DNA from: Apostichopus japonicus
Taxonomy: Eukaryota; Echinodermata; Holothuroidea; Aspidochirotida; Stichopodidae
NCBI RefSeq assembly: GCF_037975245.1
Contig: NC_092580.1
Location: 10,269,001 to 10,329,000 of the forward strand
DNA: 60,000 bases
Direction of reading: 5' to 3'
This document shows positions 33,391 to 44,845 of the stretch, piece by piece. The notes below the pieces were generated by a model. The model was not told the origin of the DNA. It worked only from the letters and a program-made list of their open reading frames with translations, and searched no databases. The translations under genes were made by a program, and so were the position numbers. How positions within the stretch are numbered: position 1 is the stretch's first letter; each line of letters starts with the position of its first letter.

Positions 33391-36300
33391 GGAATAAATA
33401 AGAAAACAATGAAAATGATACCTTAAAAAACTGTAGAACGATTGGTAATCATACTTTTATTCTAAATGTATTTATCCACAGGGGTAAGAGAAATGATTTT
33501 TTCTGTCTATGAACTTCCCGTATCCAGCATCATTGCTGGCACGACTCTTGCTCAGTAGTGTTACATTTGCAAAGAAAAGTAAGCTGTACAGTATCTATCT
33601 TTATAAGAATTAAGATTTAGAAGGTTGGCTTCTGCAATCACCAAGCACACATACTGTACCTTACCTAGGCCTAGTCAAGTGTAAACTCTGCTTAGCCTTG
33701 TGACAATTAGGCTATGTCTAGCTGCATAAGTAAAATAATGGTTATACTATTCGAATTATTTAACAACGACATTAACAATGCCACCATGCATTAATATGTT
33801 AGACTACACTACATTTATGTAAGTCTGTTATTCCTTATTTTGTACGAAAGTGGCTGCAGCCTAGGCGTAGTGTTAACATCCATTCGTATAGTTGTACGCA
33901 GTGTAGGTTGTTGTCCTAGCCTAACGTTAGTACTAAGCTAGCCGACTGGCAAATAGGAATTAAGCCTGCTTTATAAATGTGCCTATGAATATAAACCTTC
34001 TAAGTTTTAATGAAAACAATGGTGCACATGCTGGATTTTCAGTTGAATGCTTAGGCTTTCATATAATTTGTGTCAAAGTCACAGCAAAGGGGATTTTGTG
34101 TACCGATTTCATGTGGGATGCGGTCCTATAGTCATATGCAGTCCTACCGTACCTTCTTCAGGGTGAAAGCACCTAAAACTATTGCCATTTGGTTGCATTC
34201 AGCGGCATGCATATTCAACTTTGTTGCCAAGAACTACTTTCATAAACAAGCGTTATCGACACGGAACAATTTGACACTCCACTTAATCATGCAAACCATT
34301 ATAGGTATTCGATGATCACAATTAATGGTAATCTTTTGTAGTGTAATCATACGATATATATATATATATAAATATATATATATACGTATATTTATATATA
34401 TATATATATAGGCCTATATATAGGCATATATATATATATTAAAATTGTTCAAATAAGTAGGTCGAGTAGATCATAAGAAGTGCGAGAAGCTGTGTTCAAA
34501 ATTTCATAGTACCACAATTGATCTAGATTGAATCACAGAAAACTTGTCGAATAAACTGATCCATAGGATTCGAAGGCATTTATGGTGTAACTATATTTGA
34601 TTGAGTTAATTTCGAATGGTAAATATTATAAATGATACTAAAAGCCGTTTAGAAAAGATTTCTATATAGTTGAAATTATTGGTCTCGTTAAAGATTAATA
34701 CGATCCATCCAATACGTTATCGATACAAGCATATGCTTGATAGATTATTACGTATTACAACAATCAGTTTCCGGACTGCAGTACCCTCTAATGGATCTAT
34801 TATCTGTAGAAATTAAATATGCTCACTGGATTCTTAAGTGAGTTCTTTAATGGACGTTTACGTGAACAAATAACAAAAAGCTGTAATAAAAAAAGAAAGA
34901 AAAAAGGGACTTTTGCAGTTAAAGTCTCAATAGGCCTACGTGTTTGCTAATGAATTTTGGAAAACAAACTTCCGAAGCAGATTTAATGTTTCTTATTCTA
35001 GGTGCACTCTGATCAGGTGGGTTTAATGGAGAAAAGCTGTCGGAATCGAAAGACAGAAATCGAAAGAAAGAAATTTATTTTTTGTTGCCCTTATGTGGCG
35101 AGAACGATTTACTGTAAAATCTCTGCGACCGACAATATCAGCATGTTCATCGTATGGTCTACTTTTTTGACCCAATTATTATTTTTGACGATTCCATAAC
35201 CTGACCTGTGACAGTTACATCATTGTCAAGTCAAAGCAGTTGAAAACATTATGACAACATGTCATAGCATGGTCCTATACAAGCTTTCATAACACTATAC
35301 TGTACCAACAACCCATATCATAGTCTACATTCGATCAGTCGAACCACGCCTCCGAAGAATCATACTACAACTTATAAACATCAGAAATAATTTTCGATCT
35401 AATAATGACGTTTTGTGGTAAAAATCATCTTTATTACACGTAAATAAAAGAGCTGTTCCTTTAAGGGAACTCTAAAACAGACAACTTTCGAAAAACATCC
35501 AGTATTATTGTTTTATTGTTCAACAACATCCTTAAGTGGATGTTTCATTTGATAAGATGAAAAAATAAGTGGTTTTCCCTTAATATATTGATTTAGCATT
35601 TCGATATTGTTACATCATTCATACATCTAAATTGCGCAGTGCTTTTCACACTGAACAAATGAAACAACTTGCTTTTTTTTCTTAAAGCACGCGGTAAATG
35701 GAAATGCATTATCTTTTTTTAAACTTTCTCCATTAAACCAAAACAGGCCTACTCTGCACGAAGAAATACAAAATTACTACTCAAATGTAAACGAAAATTC
35801 TTTGATTATTGATCTTTCGAAAGAAGCAATTAAGAAAACCACTTTGGGCGTTAAATGCATCCAGGGTACCTCATATATAAAGAATAGCAAGATAAATGCG
35901 ATCTCATGAGTTAGAACTGAGTATTGACGTGTTAGGATATGGAATGTATCTCAAACAACTTTAAGCTTCTTGTAACTTTGTTTATTTCGCACAATTACAC
36001 CTCATTCATAAGAACTCTACATGTATAGCTCTCCGTATTTTCCATCCACCCGTCAGAAACAATTAAAGTATATGTTTGTACTTGTTCTGTCTTACGTAAT
36101 CAACCATTTGTAGACAAGGCCATTTCAGACGGCATTGTTCTTTAGAGGGCATTCCTTCTTTGACATAACGCATATTGATCGAGCCTATGTCTCCATTTCC
36201 ATTGTTATTGGTCCTTTAGAACACCGTGTTCGTAAACGTATTAGAGGTGTGTTGTTGTTCGACCAATTATGTTAATATTAAAGCAGCAATTTGCGTTGAT

Positions 36301-36869
36301 TCTCGAGATTTGACAATACTAGGATACTATACCAATGACGTAAACTAAAACTGTAAAGTTTCAACTCAAACGATTCCCGAAAAGTGCAAAAAATATGACA
36401 TTTTCTGGCTCGTATTTTGAATCTTTGACTTCGATAGACTCCTCCCACTAAAAGGAACCTTGTGAATATGTATAACGGACAAGTTACTTTGAATAGCAAG
36501 GTAAACAGTAAACAAAAATCAGCTGAGGAGATGAACGTACTGCGCGAAGGGACAGTTACGGCATATCTCATTGCATACGATGCCCTAAAAACCCAAGAAA
36601 ATTCGTCGCTCCGCGGAAATAAAACCTGCTTTACAGCATGGATACATAAGAGAGAAAGTCATTGAACCAGCAACAACTCGATCGGTACGTAACATTCTCT
36701 AGAACGATATTGTATCACTCTACTCGGTGTTACATAGGCTACTGTAGTTACTGTAGTACAATCAGACCTATTAGTGTGTGACTTACATTGGTTAGGCCTG
36801 AATAACGTTATGTACACGCTGTGAATTGTGCACTAAAAGCAATGTAGCTATGAGTGTAGCGCAATGGGG
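33391..36869. other. Unassigned stretch, mostly non-coding
   Basis: No gene was recognised on either strand. Visible structure is limited to the TA-rich tract at 34350-34440 and a TTAAAGCAGCAATTTGCG word at 36277, which matches one end of the repeat family at 41195-41466 in inverted orientation. Open frames at 34070-34315, 35002-35199 and 36278-36665 have no motifs. Confidence 0.4.
34350..34440. repeat. TA-rich, largely self-complementary tract
   Basis: Imperfect (TA)n runs are broken by CGTA, AGGCC and AGGCA. Most of it can pair with itself. Likely a microsatellite. Confidence 0.8.
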
Positions 36870-37159
36870 CCGTTAGTTTCCGGATCCGTTAGTTTCCTCT
36901 CTTGAAAAACGTTAGTTTCCTCCTCTAACAACATGGGAGAAAATAACGTTTTTCAGGAGTAGGAAACAGGTCGGGAAACTGAAACCTAGGGCAACATGCA
37001 ATGTCTGCTGTTCTATAAATGTTATAGTAAAGTGTACAACCATTCCATGAAAGTGATTAATAGCATGTAGTCATATGTCACCAGTAAATGAGAGCAATAC
37101 ATTTTAGCAGCTGATCCCAAGACACGTTTACAATTTGTAACCTTTTGCTACCTTCTTAG

Positions 37160-37314
37160 CAACCATCTGGTGATGAAACACCAAGGAGGGCTGGCAGAAG
37201 TAGAGGTTGGATAGGCCTCTGGCAACACAAGACAACGGGAAAACCCGGCTAACAGCAGCTGCAGCTAGGAGGCAGGTAGAAGAACGTCAGCAGGAGCGAA
37301 TGGGAAATATAAGG
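37160..37314 (+). other. Exon-like block with good splice borders, doubtful coding
   Basis: A CCTTCTTAG acceptor and AAGG/GTAAGT donor enclose 155 bp. The last 37 codons are open in one frame: LATQDNGKTRLTAAAARRQV then EERQQERMGNIR. A basic, glutamine-rich helix of this kind occurs in many transposon proteins. The frame is closed upstream by a stop inside the block. It may be a decayed exon. Confidence 0.22.
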
Positions 37315-37839
37315 GTAAGTTTCAATATGCATAATTGTGGGATTTGGTGCAAAGTAACAGCTGGTAATTCTTTAAACAGTTAAACTCAGTGTAATAACAG
37401 GATGGCTTTCTCAATTAAAGAATACTAGCAACATAAGTAGCTGGCTAGATTGTCTTACTGAAAATAGTTATTTTACAGTGACATCAATATCAAAGGGTTA
37501 TATTTGCTAAACCTTTTTGGAAGCAAAATACAGTTTGTCTGAAAGCAAGTTTTGAAAAAACAGAGCACTTCGTAGTACTTGGTGTAGTGTTCAAACAATA
37601 TATTTGATGTCTATCTTCAAATATCACATGTATATTAAACACCCAAATCGACACAATCAATCAGTGCTGTCTATCATCAAAGCAATGATATTGTTACTTA
37701 GGCAAAATAAATGATATACTCTTGTTTCTTCACTTTTCTTCTTAGGCAATGGTTGGTAATGTAGATGCTCAACAGCCTCGACAACTGGTAATGCAAGTGC
37801 TTGAAACCCATCCGGCACTCTCTTTTGATATATGTACAC

Positions 37840-38960
37840 TCAACATCTCAAAAAGTAAAAGTTGCTTGAATTCAAACTTGGTATATAGGTAGTCTTTAAA
37901 GAGTAGATGATCCTTATTGTTTTGCATCGAGTTAAAAGGTCATTTGAGGTCAACATTTGAAATCTGTGTAAAAACAGTATCTCAAGAAGTGCTAGTTGGT
38001 TTGACATCCAACTTGCTATGTAGATAGCACTTGGTAAGTAGATGAACCCTATTGTTTTTCATGGAGGTTAAAGGTCATTTTAGGTCAAGAGATGTTCAAC
38101 TCTTGAAAAAAGTTGGTTGAACTTCAAACTAGCTATATAGGTGGCCCTTGGTGAGTAGGTAAAACATTTTGTTAACCATGAAGGTCATTTTGAGGACAAT
38201 AGTTCATATCCTTAGAAGTGAAAGTTGGTTTCATGGCAAATGTTGATAACACTCGGTGGGTAGATAATCGCATCGTTATGCTTACGGCCATTAATGCTAA
38301 TGTCATATCTCAAGAAGAGAAGTTGGTTAACTGTTACGTTTTAATATGTAGCCCCTGGAGAGCATAGGCGTAGGAGGCGGGGGGGCTGGGGGGGCTGCAG
38401 CCCCCCAACCAAAATTTTTGGTGAAAATTCGGGCAATATGCTGAGAATTTTTCGGGCACCTACTTAAAGAAGAAAAATTTGCAGTTGTGTTTTTTTATTT
38501 TTTGTGTGAAAATTCGGGCAATATGCTGAGAATTTTTCGGGCACCTACTGAACGAAGATTAATTTGCAATGTGTTTTTCAATAGTTAAACTGATATTGTT
38601 ATTATCGTTATTATTGTAACGACTTCCCCAATAATTAAAACCAATATGGAAGGGTAATAACACCGAAAATATAACCAAAATTTTCGCGCGCCCCGCGCGC
38701 GTTCAACATGTTAATGTGCATATCATATAGTATTCATCGGTTAGTGGCATGTGATGTAATAACCGATGAATGCCAATATGATATGCACATTAACATGTTA
38801 AACGCGCGCGGAGCGCGCGAAAAATTTGGTTATATTTTTTCGGGCAAGTCGTTACAGCCCCCCCAAATCAAATTAGGCTCCTACGCCTATGCTGGAGAGT
38901 AATTGATTGCTATTGGTTTCCATAGGTCAAAGTGATCTTGGGTCACAGATATTTTCTATT
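37840..38960 (+). repeat. Degenerate ~105-145-bp tandem repeat rich in AGGTCA, split by a MITE
   Basis: Four to five units share GTTGGTTNNACNNCAAACTTG, TATATAGGTAG, CCCTTGGTGAGTAG, then TTAAAGGTCATTTGAGGTCA. The last unit is cut by the hAT element at 38363-38891: its first half (GTAGCCCCTGGAGAG) and second half (TTTCCATAGGTCAAAGTGAT) lie on either side. AGGTCA is the nuclear-receptor half-site, but here it is simply part of the repeat. Confidence 0.65.
38363..38891. mobile_element. hAT-type MITE (529 bp) with exact target duplication and large hairpin
   Basis: The ends CATAGGCGTAGGAG form a perfect 14-bp inverted repeat, and the octamer CTGGAGAG flanks both sides (38355-38362 and 38892-38899). 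The eight-base duplication and CA...TG ends fit the hAT superfamily. Inside, an 85-bp segment starting GTGAAAATTCGGGC is present twice (38421 and 38506). A hairpin with arms of about 72 bp (38671-38742 and 38759-38832) and a 16-base loop includes CGCGCG-rich stems. No protein frame. Confidence 0.88.
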
Positions 38961-39439
38961 TCCTTGACTTAATCATTCCCTTGTATTCAGTTCTTTATTT
39001 CTTGATCAGTTGTATTCCTTGCCAAATATAGACTTGTTTTCACTATCATCTAAGATTATAGACATGTTATTAGTATTACATTGTCTTTTCGTGAAAGACG
39101 TGATCATGGTTTTTCTCTATTTTTCTGTGTTCCTTAACTTTACCATTCAGAGCTTTGAATAAACACACAGTTTCTTTCACTGCTGTTCTTACTCCAATCT
39201 GAAAAATCTTCCAATTGAATGTGCTAATTTATTCTGAAACATGGACATTAAGAAGCTTCAATACACATAACAAGTTCAATTAAGTGTTCATTTTTTATTG
39301 ATGAATGTGCTCAGAATAAGTCTGCTGATCTTTACAACAACAAAAATTTAAAAAAAGGAATAGTTCTTCGAGTCTTAACCTGATTCCAAACTAGTACATG
39401 CATTATGTTTTAGATCAATTGGCATGACTGATGACTTTG

Positions 39440-39790
39440 AGAAAAGTAGCCCCCCACCCCTACCACTTTTTAAATAACTGCAAAGTTGTAGGAGACATGC
39501 AGGTTGCAATCACTCCAACCTCCCCCCCCCCCCACCCCGAAATAATATTACTTGCTGAAGCGAGGAAGATTAATAGATTTGACTTATTACAAAGTAGAAC
39601 TAGGCCCCATGCTGCTCTGATGGCTTGCAACAAGCTGTGCAACAACTCCATCCCACCCACCCCCCCTCCCACCCAAAAAAAATGATATCACTTGCTGATG
39701 CAAGGAAGACTTATAGATTTGACTCATTACAACAGTAGAACTTGGTCCCATCCTGCTATGATGGCTTGCAAGAAGCTGTAAAACTGATGG
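39440..39790 (+). repeat. Two-copy 145-bp direct repeat with C-rich linkers
   Basis: CACTTGCTGATGCAAGGAAG...TAGATTTGACTCATTAC...ATGGCTTGCAAGAAGCTGT at 39690-39780 repeats CTTGCTGAAGCGAGGAAG...GATGGCTTGCAACAAGCTGT at 39551-39640. C/A-rich stretches (CCCACCCACC type) separate them. The open frames here come from the C-rich linkers. Confidence 0.7.
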
Positions 39791-39974
39791 AGGTTGGCTC
39801 GGGCGAATTGTACCAGAGATGTGCCTTGGGTCATCCTCGGCAAGAACAACACGTCCTCATTGAGAACCATCATCAAGCCGCCGTCTAAATATGTTTATCA
39901 GTTGCGGAATGTACTTTTCCATAACAGGAACACCGGTCCATCTGCCTGCAGACTTTGAGAAATTTCTTGTAAAC
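39785..39974 (-). other. Exon-like block after a strong acceptor, function unknown
   Basis: A TTCTACTTTCAG acceptor leads into a frame reading GVPVMEKYIPQLINIFRRRL then DDGSQ, a stop, and GRVVLAEDDPRHISGTI. I do not recognise the family. The internal stop argues for a pseudo-exon, possibly the partner of the exon at 40832-41030. Confidence 0.2.
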
Positions 39975-40831
39975 CTGAAAGTAGAATCACAAAAATAAAC
40001 TATCACTCAGGGAGGAATGTACTGTTTCTCAGGGGAGGAATTCAAGCAAGAAGACATTTGGCTAGGCTACGTAGAAAGAGTTAGGTACTGAAGTAACTGT
40101 AATTTTTGATTTAGGAGAGAAAATAACGATTTCAATCAAAGAAACATTTTTCAAGGGAGGCAAATTGGCTAGGCTATAAGGGAAGAGATATTTGTAGAAA
40201 AGGTAGAAATGAAAAGAAATTCCTTCAGTTATTCCACTTAGGCCCTAGGCCTACAAAATTATTCTTTCCATATAGCCTAGCCAATATGCTTTCATCAGCT
40301 TCCTCTCTGGAAAAACGATAATTTCCTCCCCATGACTGAGGAGGTACAGAGGTAAGAAACGTTTTTAGGGGAGGAAACAAACATTATTTAGGGCATGAAA
40401 CTAACGGGAACCACCAGAACGTAGGCCTCGTGATTTCGGCTACTGCAGACGAAGTCATAGCCCATGCCTTGTAAAGTCTAGTGTAAAGTATCTATGCGTC
40501 GGCGTGAACGTTAGTTAGCAGCGTATCAAGAACAAAAACTTGTTGCAATTTGATAAGACTATGACTGTGAAGAAAGAGTAAGAAAAGTAAGAGCGTTTAG
40601 CCTAACTGGCCTTGGTTGTGCTAGTAAATAGTAGGCTTAGTACACTATACTACTAGTACTAGTAGTACTATAGACTTAGTATAGGCCCCTATATTGGCCT
40701 AGGTTAAACTAGATACTGTAGTAATAATAGTGGAGGCAGAGGTTCGGTCTCAGTTTCTCTCACCGATAATGAGAAGTAACGATAAACCATGTAAACAAAA
40801 AATGTAACGAACAATTCTATCCTTTGCTTAC

Positions 40832-41030
40832 CTGTCGAGTAGAAGTCAAGCGACTTCTGAATCACTCTTCAGATGTAAATTCCTCTTCACTTCGCTCCAT
40901 CTTTCCCATTGATTCCCGAGAGGGACACGGTGTCGTGGTACTTTTTCTTCTGGGCTTTCCGCCATTTTCTCTTTTCAGGTGAAGTTAGGTTCTTCAAAAA
41001 TTTATATTTCCCTTTTGAGCGCTTCTTCAT
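40832..41030 (-). pseudogene. Broken first exon, lysine-rich, with W-E-R-W...LLLDR motif
   Basis: From an ATG at 41030 the frame reads MKKRSKGKYKFLKNLTSPEK and RKWRKAQKKKYHDTVSLSG. After a one-base shift it continues NQWERWSEVKRNLHLKSDSE VA, a stop, and LLLDR, ending at CGACAG/GTAAGC. A short W(R/E)xxKxxLxLKxDxEVAxxLLDR segment begins many predicted zinc-finger or transposon proteins in invertebrates (recalled). One frameshift and one stop make it non-functional as read. Confidence 0.35.
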
Positions 41031-41194
41031 TGTTTTATTCTTATGTCACTTCGTCACCAGGTTATAGTATTGTGTGCATGTAGCAATTATACGACACTAA
41101 ATACTTTGCTACTACGTACAGTAGGCTAACGTGCGTGTACACTTTACTCACGGTAAAGACGCTGAGGGATTACCATGCCAATGACTGAGTCTAT

Positions 41195-41466
41195 TTTAAG
41201 CTCAAAGTCATACATAAACATCTCTTCACTGATTGGTTGAATTTGAATAGGGGGTTTGTAGAGCTGCATGTGATAAATACTAATGTCGATTGTGTCAGGG
41301 AGACACAATTCTCAGAATCATATAATATCCTTAATTACTTGCTAATTAACGTTCGATGTGGGGAAAAAAGTATGAGAAAGTCTTAGTTTTGTCTTTTGTG
41401 ATCGTATTATGATAAAAACTCGATAGACACGGAAAAATTCTAGACAAACGCAAAATGCTGCTTTAA
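41195..41466. repeat. Dispersed ~280-bp repeat, copy A
   Basis: It runs from TTTAAGC to GCTGCTTTAA and aligns along its length with 53479-53772: ATAAACAT, ATTGGTTGAATT, CCTTAATTACTTGC/AATTAA, CTCGATAGACA, AAACGCAAAATGCTGC. The ends are near-inverted TTAAAGC words, so a TTAA-bounded MITE is possible. It lies 3' of the first receptor gene. Confidence 0.55.
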
Positions 41467-42145
41467 TAGCAAGCCACCGTAGTAAAGTTGTCTATAATGC
41501 GAGATATCATAGTCAGATATTCCATGCAACTTAACTGTACTAGTTGTTTTAACTGAACTTTTAATAAACCCACTCTCATTATATAAAAAAACGATTATAC
41601 GAAACATTTGACAAAATAAAATGCTATAACATTAATTTTAATAACACTTTACATCAATTCTTCTATTATAGTTTCATATTCTGAATGAGTTCTAGTTTTT
41701 GTGACTCTGAAACATGTAAAGGCAAAGTTCTTCCTTATCAAATCCAGGTTTACTACCATTCATGAACCAGCTGGTAACAATTTGAATAATGTTACTGATA
41801 AAACCGATGTGAATCTTTCAAAATACGTCTCATACCGCAGCATTCTCCTTCCATATATCAACTGGTCATATGCCAGTTTTGTACGTATTTTTTACTTAAC
41901 GGCAACAAAAAAGAACGAAAAAAAAATAAATAAATAAGGAAAGGAAAAAACATGGACTCGTCCACTTCAGGTTAAGAGACCTCAATATACGTAACATGAA
42001 CTAAAAGGGTTAACTGGTTGATATACAAATACTGATACCAACCACACAATTGACACAAACAAAATGTATGCGAATTCACTTCCAATTACAAATTAACGTG
42101 AAAATGTGTTGTGGAAAATAGTTCTATATAGCGTTCCAAGAATAA
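41467..42145. other. 3' flank of the minus-strand receptor gene
   Basis: AT-rich, with no second gene. The open frame at 41701-41937 on the plus strand has no motif. Presumed to contain the 3' UTR of the minus-strand receptor. No firm polyadenylation signal was assigned. Confidence 0.4.
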
Positions 42146-43237
42146 TTACAAACTTTGCTTGCTGCAATAAAATAATTTTGCCATCCCTGACCGATAGTGC
42201 TTATTCATAATAGCGTAAAGCCATGGATTTATTGCAGAGTTAAACAAAAGTATGATCAAAGCGACCGATAAAATGAACCAATCAACGGTTACGACAAATT
42301 TGAACAGCATTAAGAAGTTTAGTGGTAGACAACAGATCAAGAAAACCGATACCAATAACATCAGATTTCTTGCGACTTTTCTTAGTCTCGAATCGTTGAT
42401 GATTTGGCCCCTTCGTACTGCTCCAGTTTGTTCCTTAACAGACAACACGACTGAAGATGGTCCAGTGGAAGTGATAACAGCAACGTCTCCATCACATGTC
42501 CTGTCAGTTCCCCTGGAAGTTTTTAAATTGTAATCCAGTTTGTCATCTACCGCCGTTTCATTTTGAGTGGTTTCCGTTTGATAGTGTCTGTACGAAGTAC
42601 GACTCGATTTAGCCTCCTCATCGTGCAATTGAAGCGATATCGTTTTGAGCGTTAAATTTAGTTTGATGAGAAAAAGAACGTTGACGGATAATAAGATAAC
42701 AAAAGGTAAAACAAAATCTAGCAGAAATCCGGCTGACGAAGTAACCCTAGCAATGGTTAGATCACTCTTCGACGGTGCCAAGACCTGCACTGTTACCTGG
42801 TTGACTACAGAGTAAAAACAGCTATATATAAGACTGATAACCCACGTGACGGTTAGGCGTCTACGAGCGGTGGAGTGTGTGTTCTGTACTGTATAGAGTA
42901 AAGGATCGGAGACGAGAAGATACCGGTCATAGGTCATAGCGACGACAATAAAAATAGACAGAAAGATCGGAAATCTGACCAGCCATTCGTAGATAATGGT
43001 CAATGTCACACCTAGTTCGTATGGAACGTTATTCCGTACGAGAAGGCCAACCAGAAGGTCAGCAAAGGCGAGATTCGCTATGTACATATTGAACGGCAAC
43101 TTACGTACTGAAGTCGTCTTTCTATATATTATGAGTACGACGGTATTTTCAAAGACAGTAAAAATAGCAGCAATTACATAGGTTAGTACAACGGTAACTA
43201 TCTGTGTGATTTCAGATCTCCACTGTATCCAATTGTC
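42146..43237 (-). CDS. Class A (rhodopsin-family) G-protein-coupled receptor, start codon missing
   Basis: Seven membrane segments are readable. TM1 is QIVTVVLTYVIAAIFTVFEN with ENTVVLIIYRK (N1.50 kept, usual G changed to E). TM2 has NLAFADLLVG (D2.50). TM3 ends in MTYDRYLLVSDP (DRY intact, 42920-42928). An ECL2 without cysteine, TM5 with FVLPFVILLSV, and a loop of about 90 residues follow. TM6 has FLICCLPLNF, where the usual toggle tryptophan is Cys. TM7 has NSAINPWLYAIMN. There are about 363 open codons. No in-frame ATG lies before TM1: a TGA at 43238-43240 closes the frame, and the nearby ATG is one frame off. Either the start is in an unseen 5' exon or the gene is newly broken. It is a distant paralogue of the two plus-strand receptors. 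Ligand unknown; no Asp at 3.32, so a classical amine ligand is unlikely. Confidence 0.85.
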   Translation of the reverse strand, partial: DNWIQWRSEITQIVTVVLTYVIAAIFTVFENTVVLIIYRKTTSVRKLPFNMYIANLAFADLLVGLLVRNNVPYELGVTLTIIYEWLVRFPIFLSIFIVVAMTYDRYLLVSDPLLYTVQNTHSTARRRLTVTWVISLIYSCFYSVVNQVTVQVLAPSKSDLTIARVTSSAGFLLDFVLPFVILLSVNVLFLIKLNLTLKTISLQLHDEEAKSSRTSYRHYQTETTQNETAVDDKLDYNLKTSRGTDRTCDGDVAVITSTGPSSVVLSVKEQTGAVRRGQIINDSRLRKVARNLMLLVSVFLICCLPLNFLMLFKFVVTVDWFILSVALIILLFNSAINPWLYAIMNKHYRSGMAKLFYCSKQSL

Positions 43238-44845
43238 TCATTAAAACCTGCAGTTATATTACTACTCGGGGAATTTACGGTGCAGTTCAATGATACCAAC
43301 ATCTTACTAGCTAGTAAAGGCTCTCTATAACGTGAGAACGATTATTTTGTTGCGTCGAAAAACAAAAATCAATCTTTGGACTGAGAACTCAAATATGTTG
43401 AACGATTCACATAATATCAAAATCAGCTTCAGCTTCTGCTAAAAATCAGCTTTATATCACTATATACGTATACCGATGTCGTGAACTATGAACAGACCTC
43501 TGCTTAATGTGCATAAGTGGTGCACAATATATTTCTTCAATAACTTATTTGATTGGATGAAATGTGTACATTTGGTTAGTAACAGTTATTGATAAGATGC
43601 AATTTGTCAAAATCGTTGGAGTGGACGGGAGATATTATAGCACTTAAATTAACAGTCTATTAACAGTTTAAGTTACCCACGAGAAGAAGTCACGCAACGG
43701 GGGAGGGGGGGGGGATAAAGAGTTGTCTACCTACGTAAATATATTCATCAAGAGTAATGTGCGTGATACATTATTAGTCACTTAATTGAGATCAAGAACG
43801 TTGAGCAAGCGAAAGAATAGAAAAGGAGAAAACACAGAAATAACAAACGCATATACGCTTCTAACTGTAGATATTTAAAACAAAAAAAATTCGAATAGAA
43901 ACCGTTTATTAGAGACTGACCATAATAAATATTGTATAGTAAGTGATAAAACTATATATTATGCAAATTTTGTGAGTAGCACAAATATTTCTCTCCACAA
44001 TATTAACCCACACGTGTCATGATGTGTTAGTATAATGGTTGAGGCATTAAAACGCAGTGTTTAAATGCTTTTATCCATTTATTTTCAGTCTAATTTAATC
44101 GATGATTAGTGAAAATTAAAGATCGATGTATAGGCCTTCTTCAGAAAAACAGAATGGAATATGCGCATGCCAATTCCGTCTAATTTTGTTGACCGATGGA
44201 ACTAAATTACAAACTATACAAGATACATTACACCTGCGAACAACACAGCTACCTCGAACGTAAACAAAACACAACTATTCGAGGACACGGATAAACAACA
44301 ATGATACATTTCATTTGAACATATTTCTACCATTTGAGACAATAGGGACACAAAACACACACACACGTTCTTCCACGCGCCGTCTCAAAGCTCAAACAAT
44401 ACAAACACAAACTGTGCTTTGTAGTCAGTGTATTAACTTAAATGTTTTGTTACACTGCAAGTTGATTGGTCGTTCCTCCATGCATGGCGGTACTTCCATG
44501 ATTGACCTTTGTAATCGCTCACAGATTTCCAGGCTCGGGCTATGAGTATTGCGTCAATTTGTTCCGATGACAAGGAAGGTTGAGCTAGAGCTTTTACGGC
44601 AACTCCATGGGATTTTGGACCAATACAGACGCCTACAGACTAGGATAGACTAAATCACGTAAGTAATTCAAATGAAGCCGGTTCTAACACGTATATTTAT
44701 GCAAACTGTTTCACTGTAAGTTAAATCCTTTTGCTACAAAAGTCGCTTATTTTCTGGTAAGCCATTGGTAAGCGTGAGGTGCCTTTACAACAGAAGCCTT
44801 TATATAGCATAAATGTCATCGTAGAGACTCCCCTACCAAAAGGGT
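43238..44845. other. 5' side of the minus-strand receptor; otherwise unassigned
   Basis: It would hold the receptor's promoter and any 5' exon. A TATAACTGCAG acceptor-like site lies at about 43250, but splicing there would pass two in-frame stops. A G-run at 43700-43715 and a CA run at 44354-44366 are simple repeats. No other gene was seen. Confidence 0.4.

Larger units (their letters stand above)
36870..40407. mobile_element. Candidate 3.5-kb transposon with subterminal inverted motifs
   Basis: CCGTTAGTTTC at 36870-36880 is the exact reverse complement of GAAACTAACGG at 40397-40407. Inside each end lie repeated GTTTCCTCC and AAAAACGTT-type words in inverted arrangement (36890-36970 and 40300-40380). 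There is no complete transposase. The interior carries a tandem repeat, an inserted hAT MITE and doubtful exon-like blocks. The borders are less certain than for the element at 30506-33390, and no target duplication was found. Confidence 0.4.

Noticed and set aside
40648-40667. Perfect 20-bp palindrome TACTACTAGTACTAGTAGTA
   Set aside because: Built from low-complexity CTAGTA words common in the surrounding sequence; no sign of function.
42252-43181. Plus-strand open frames across the first receptor
   Set aside because: Antisense shadows of the minus-strand receptor frame.
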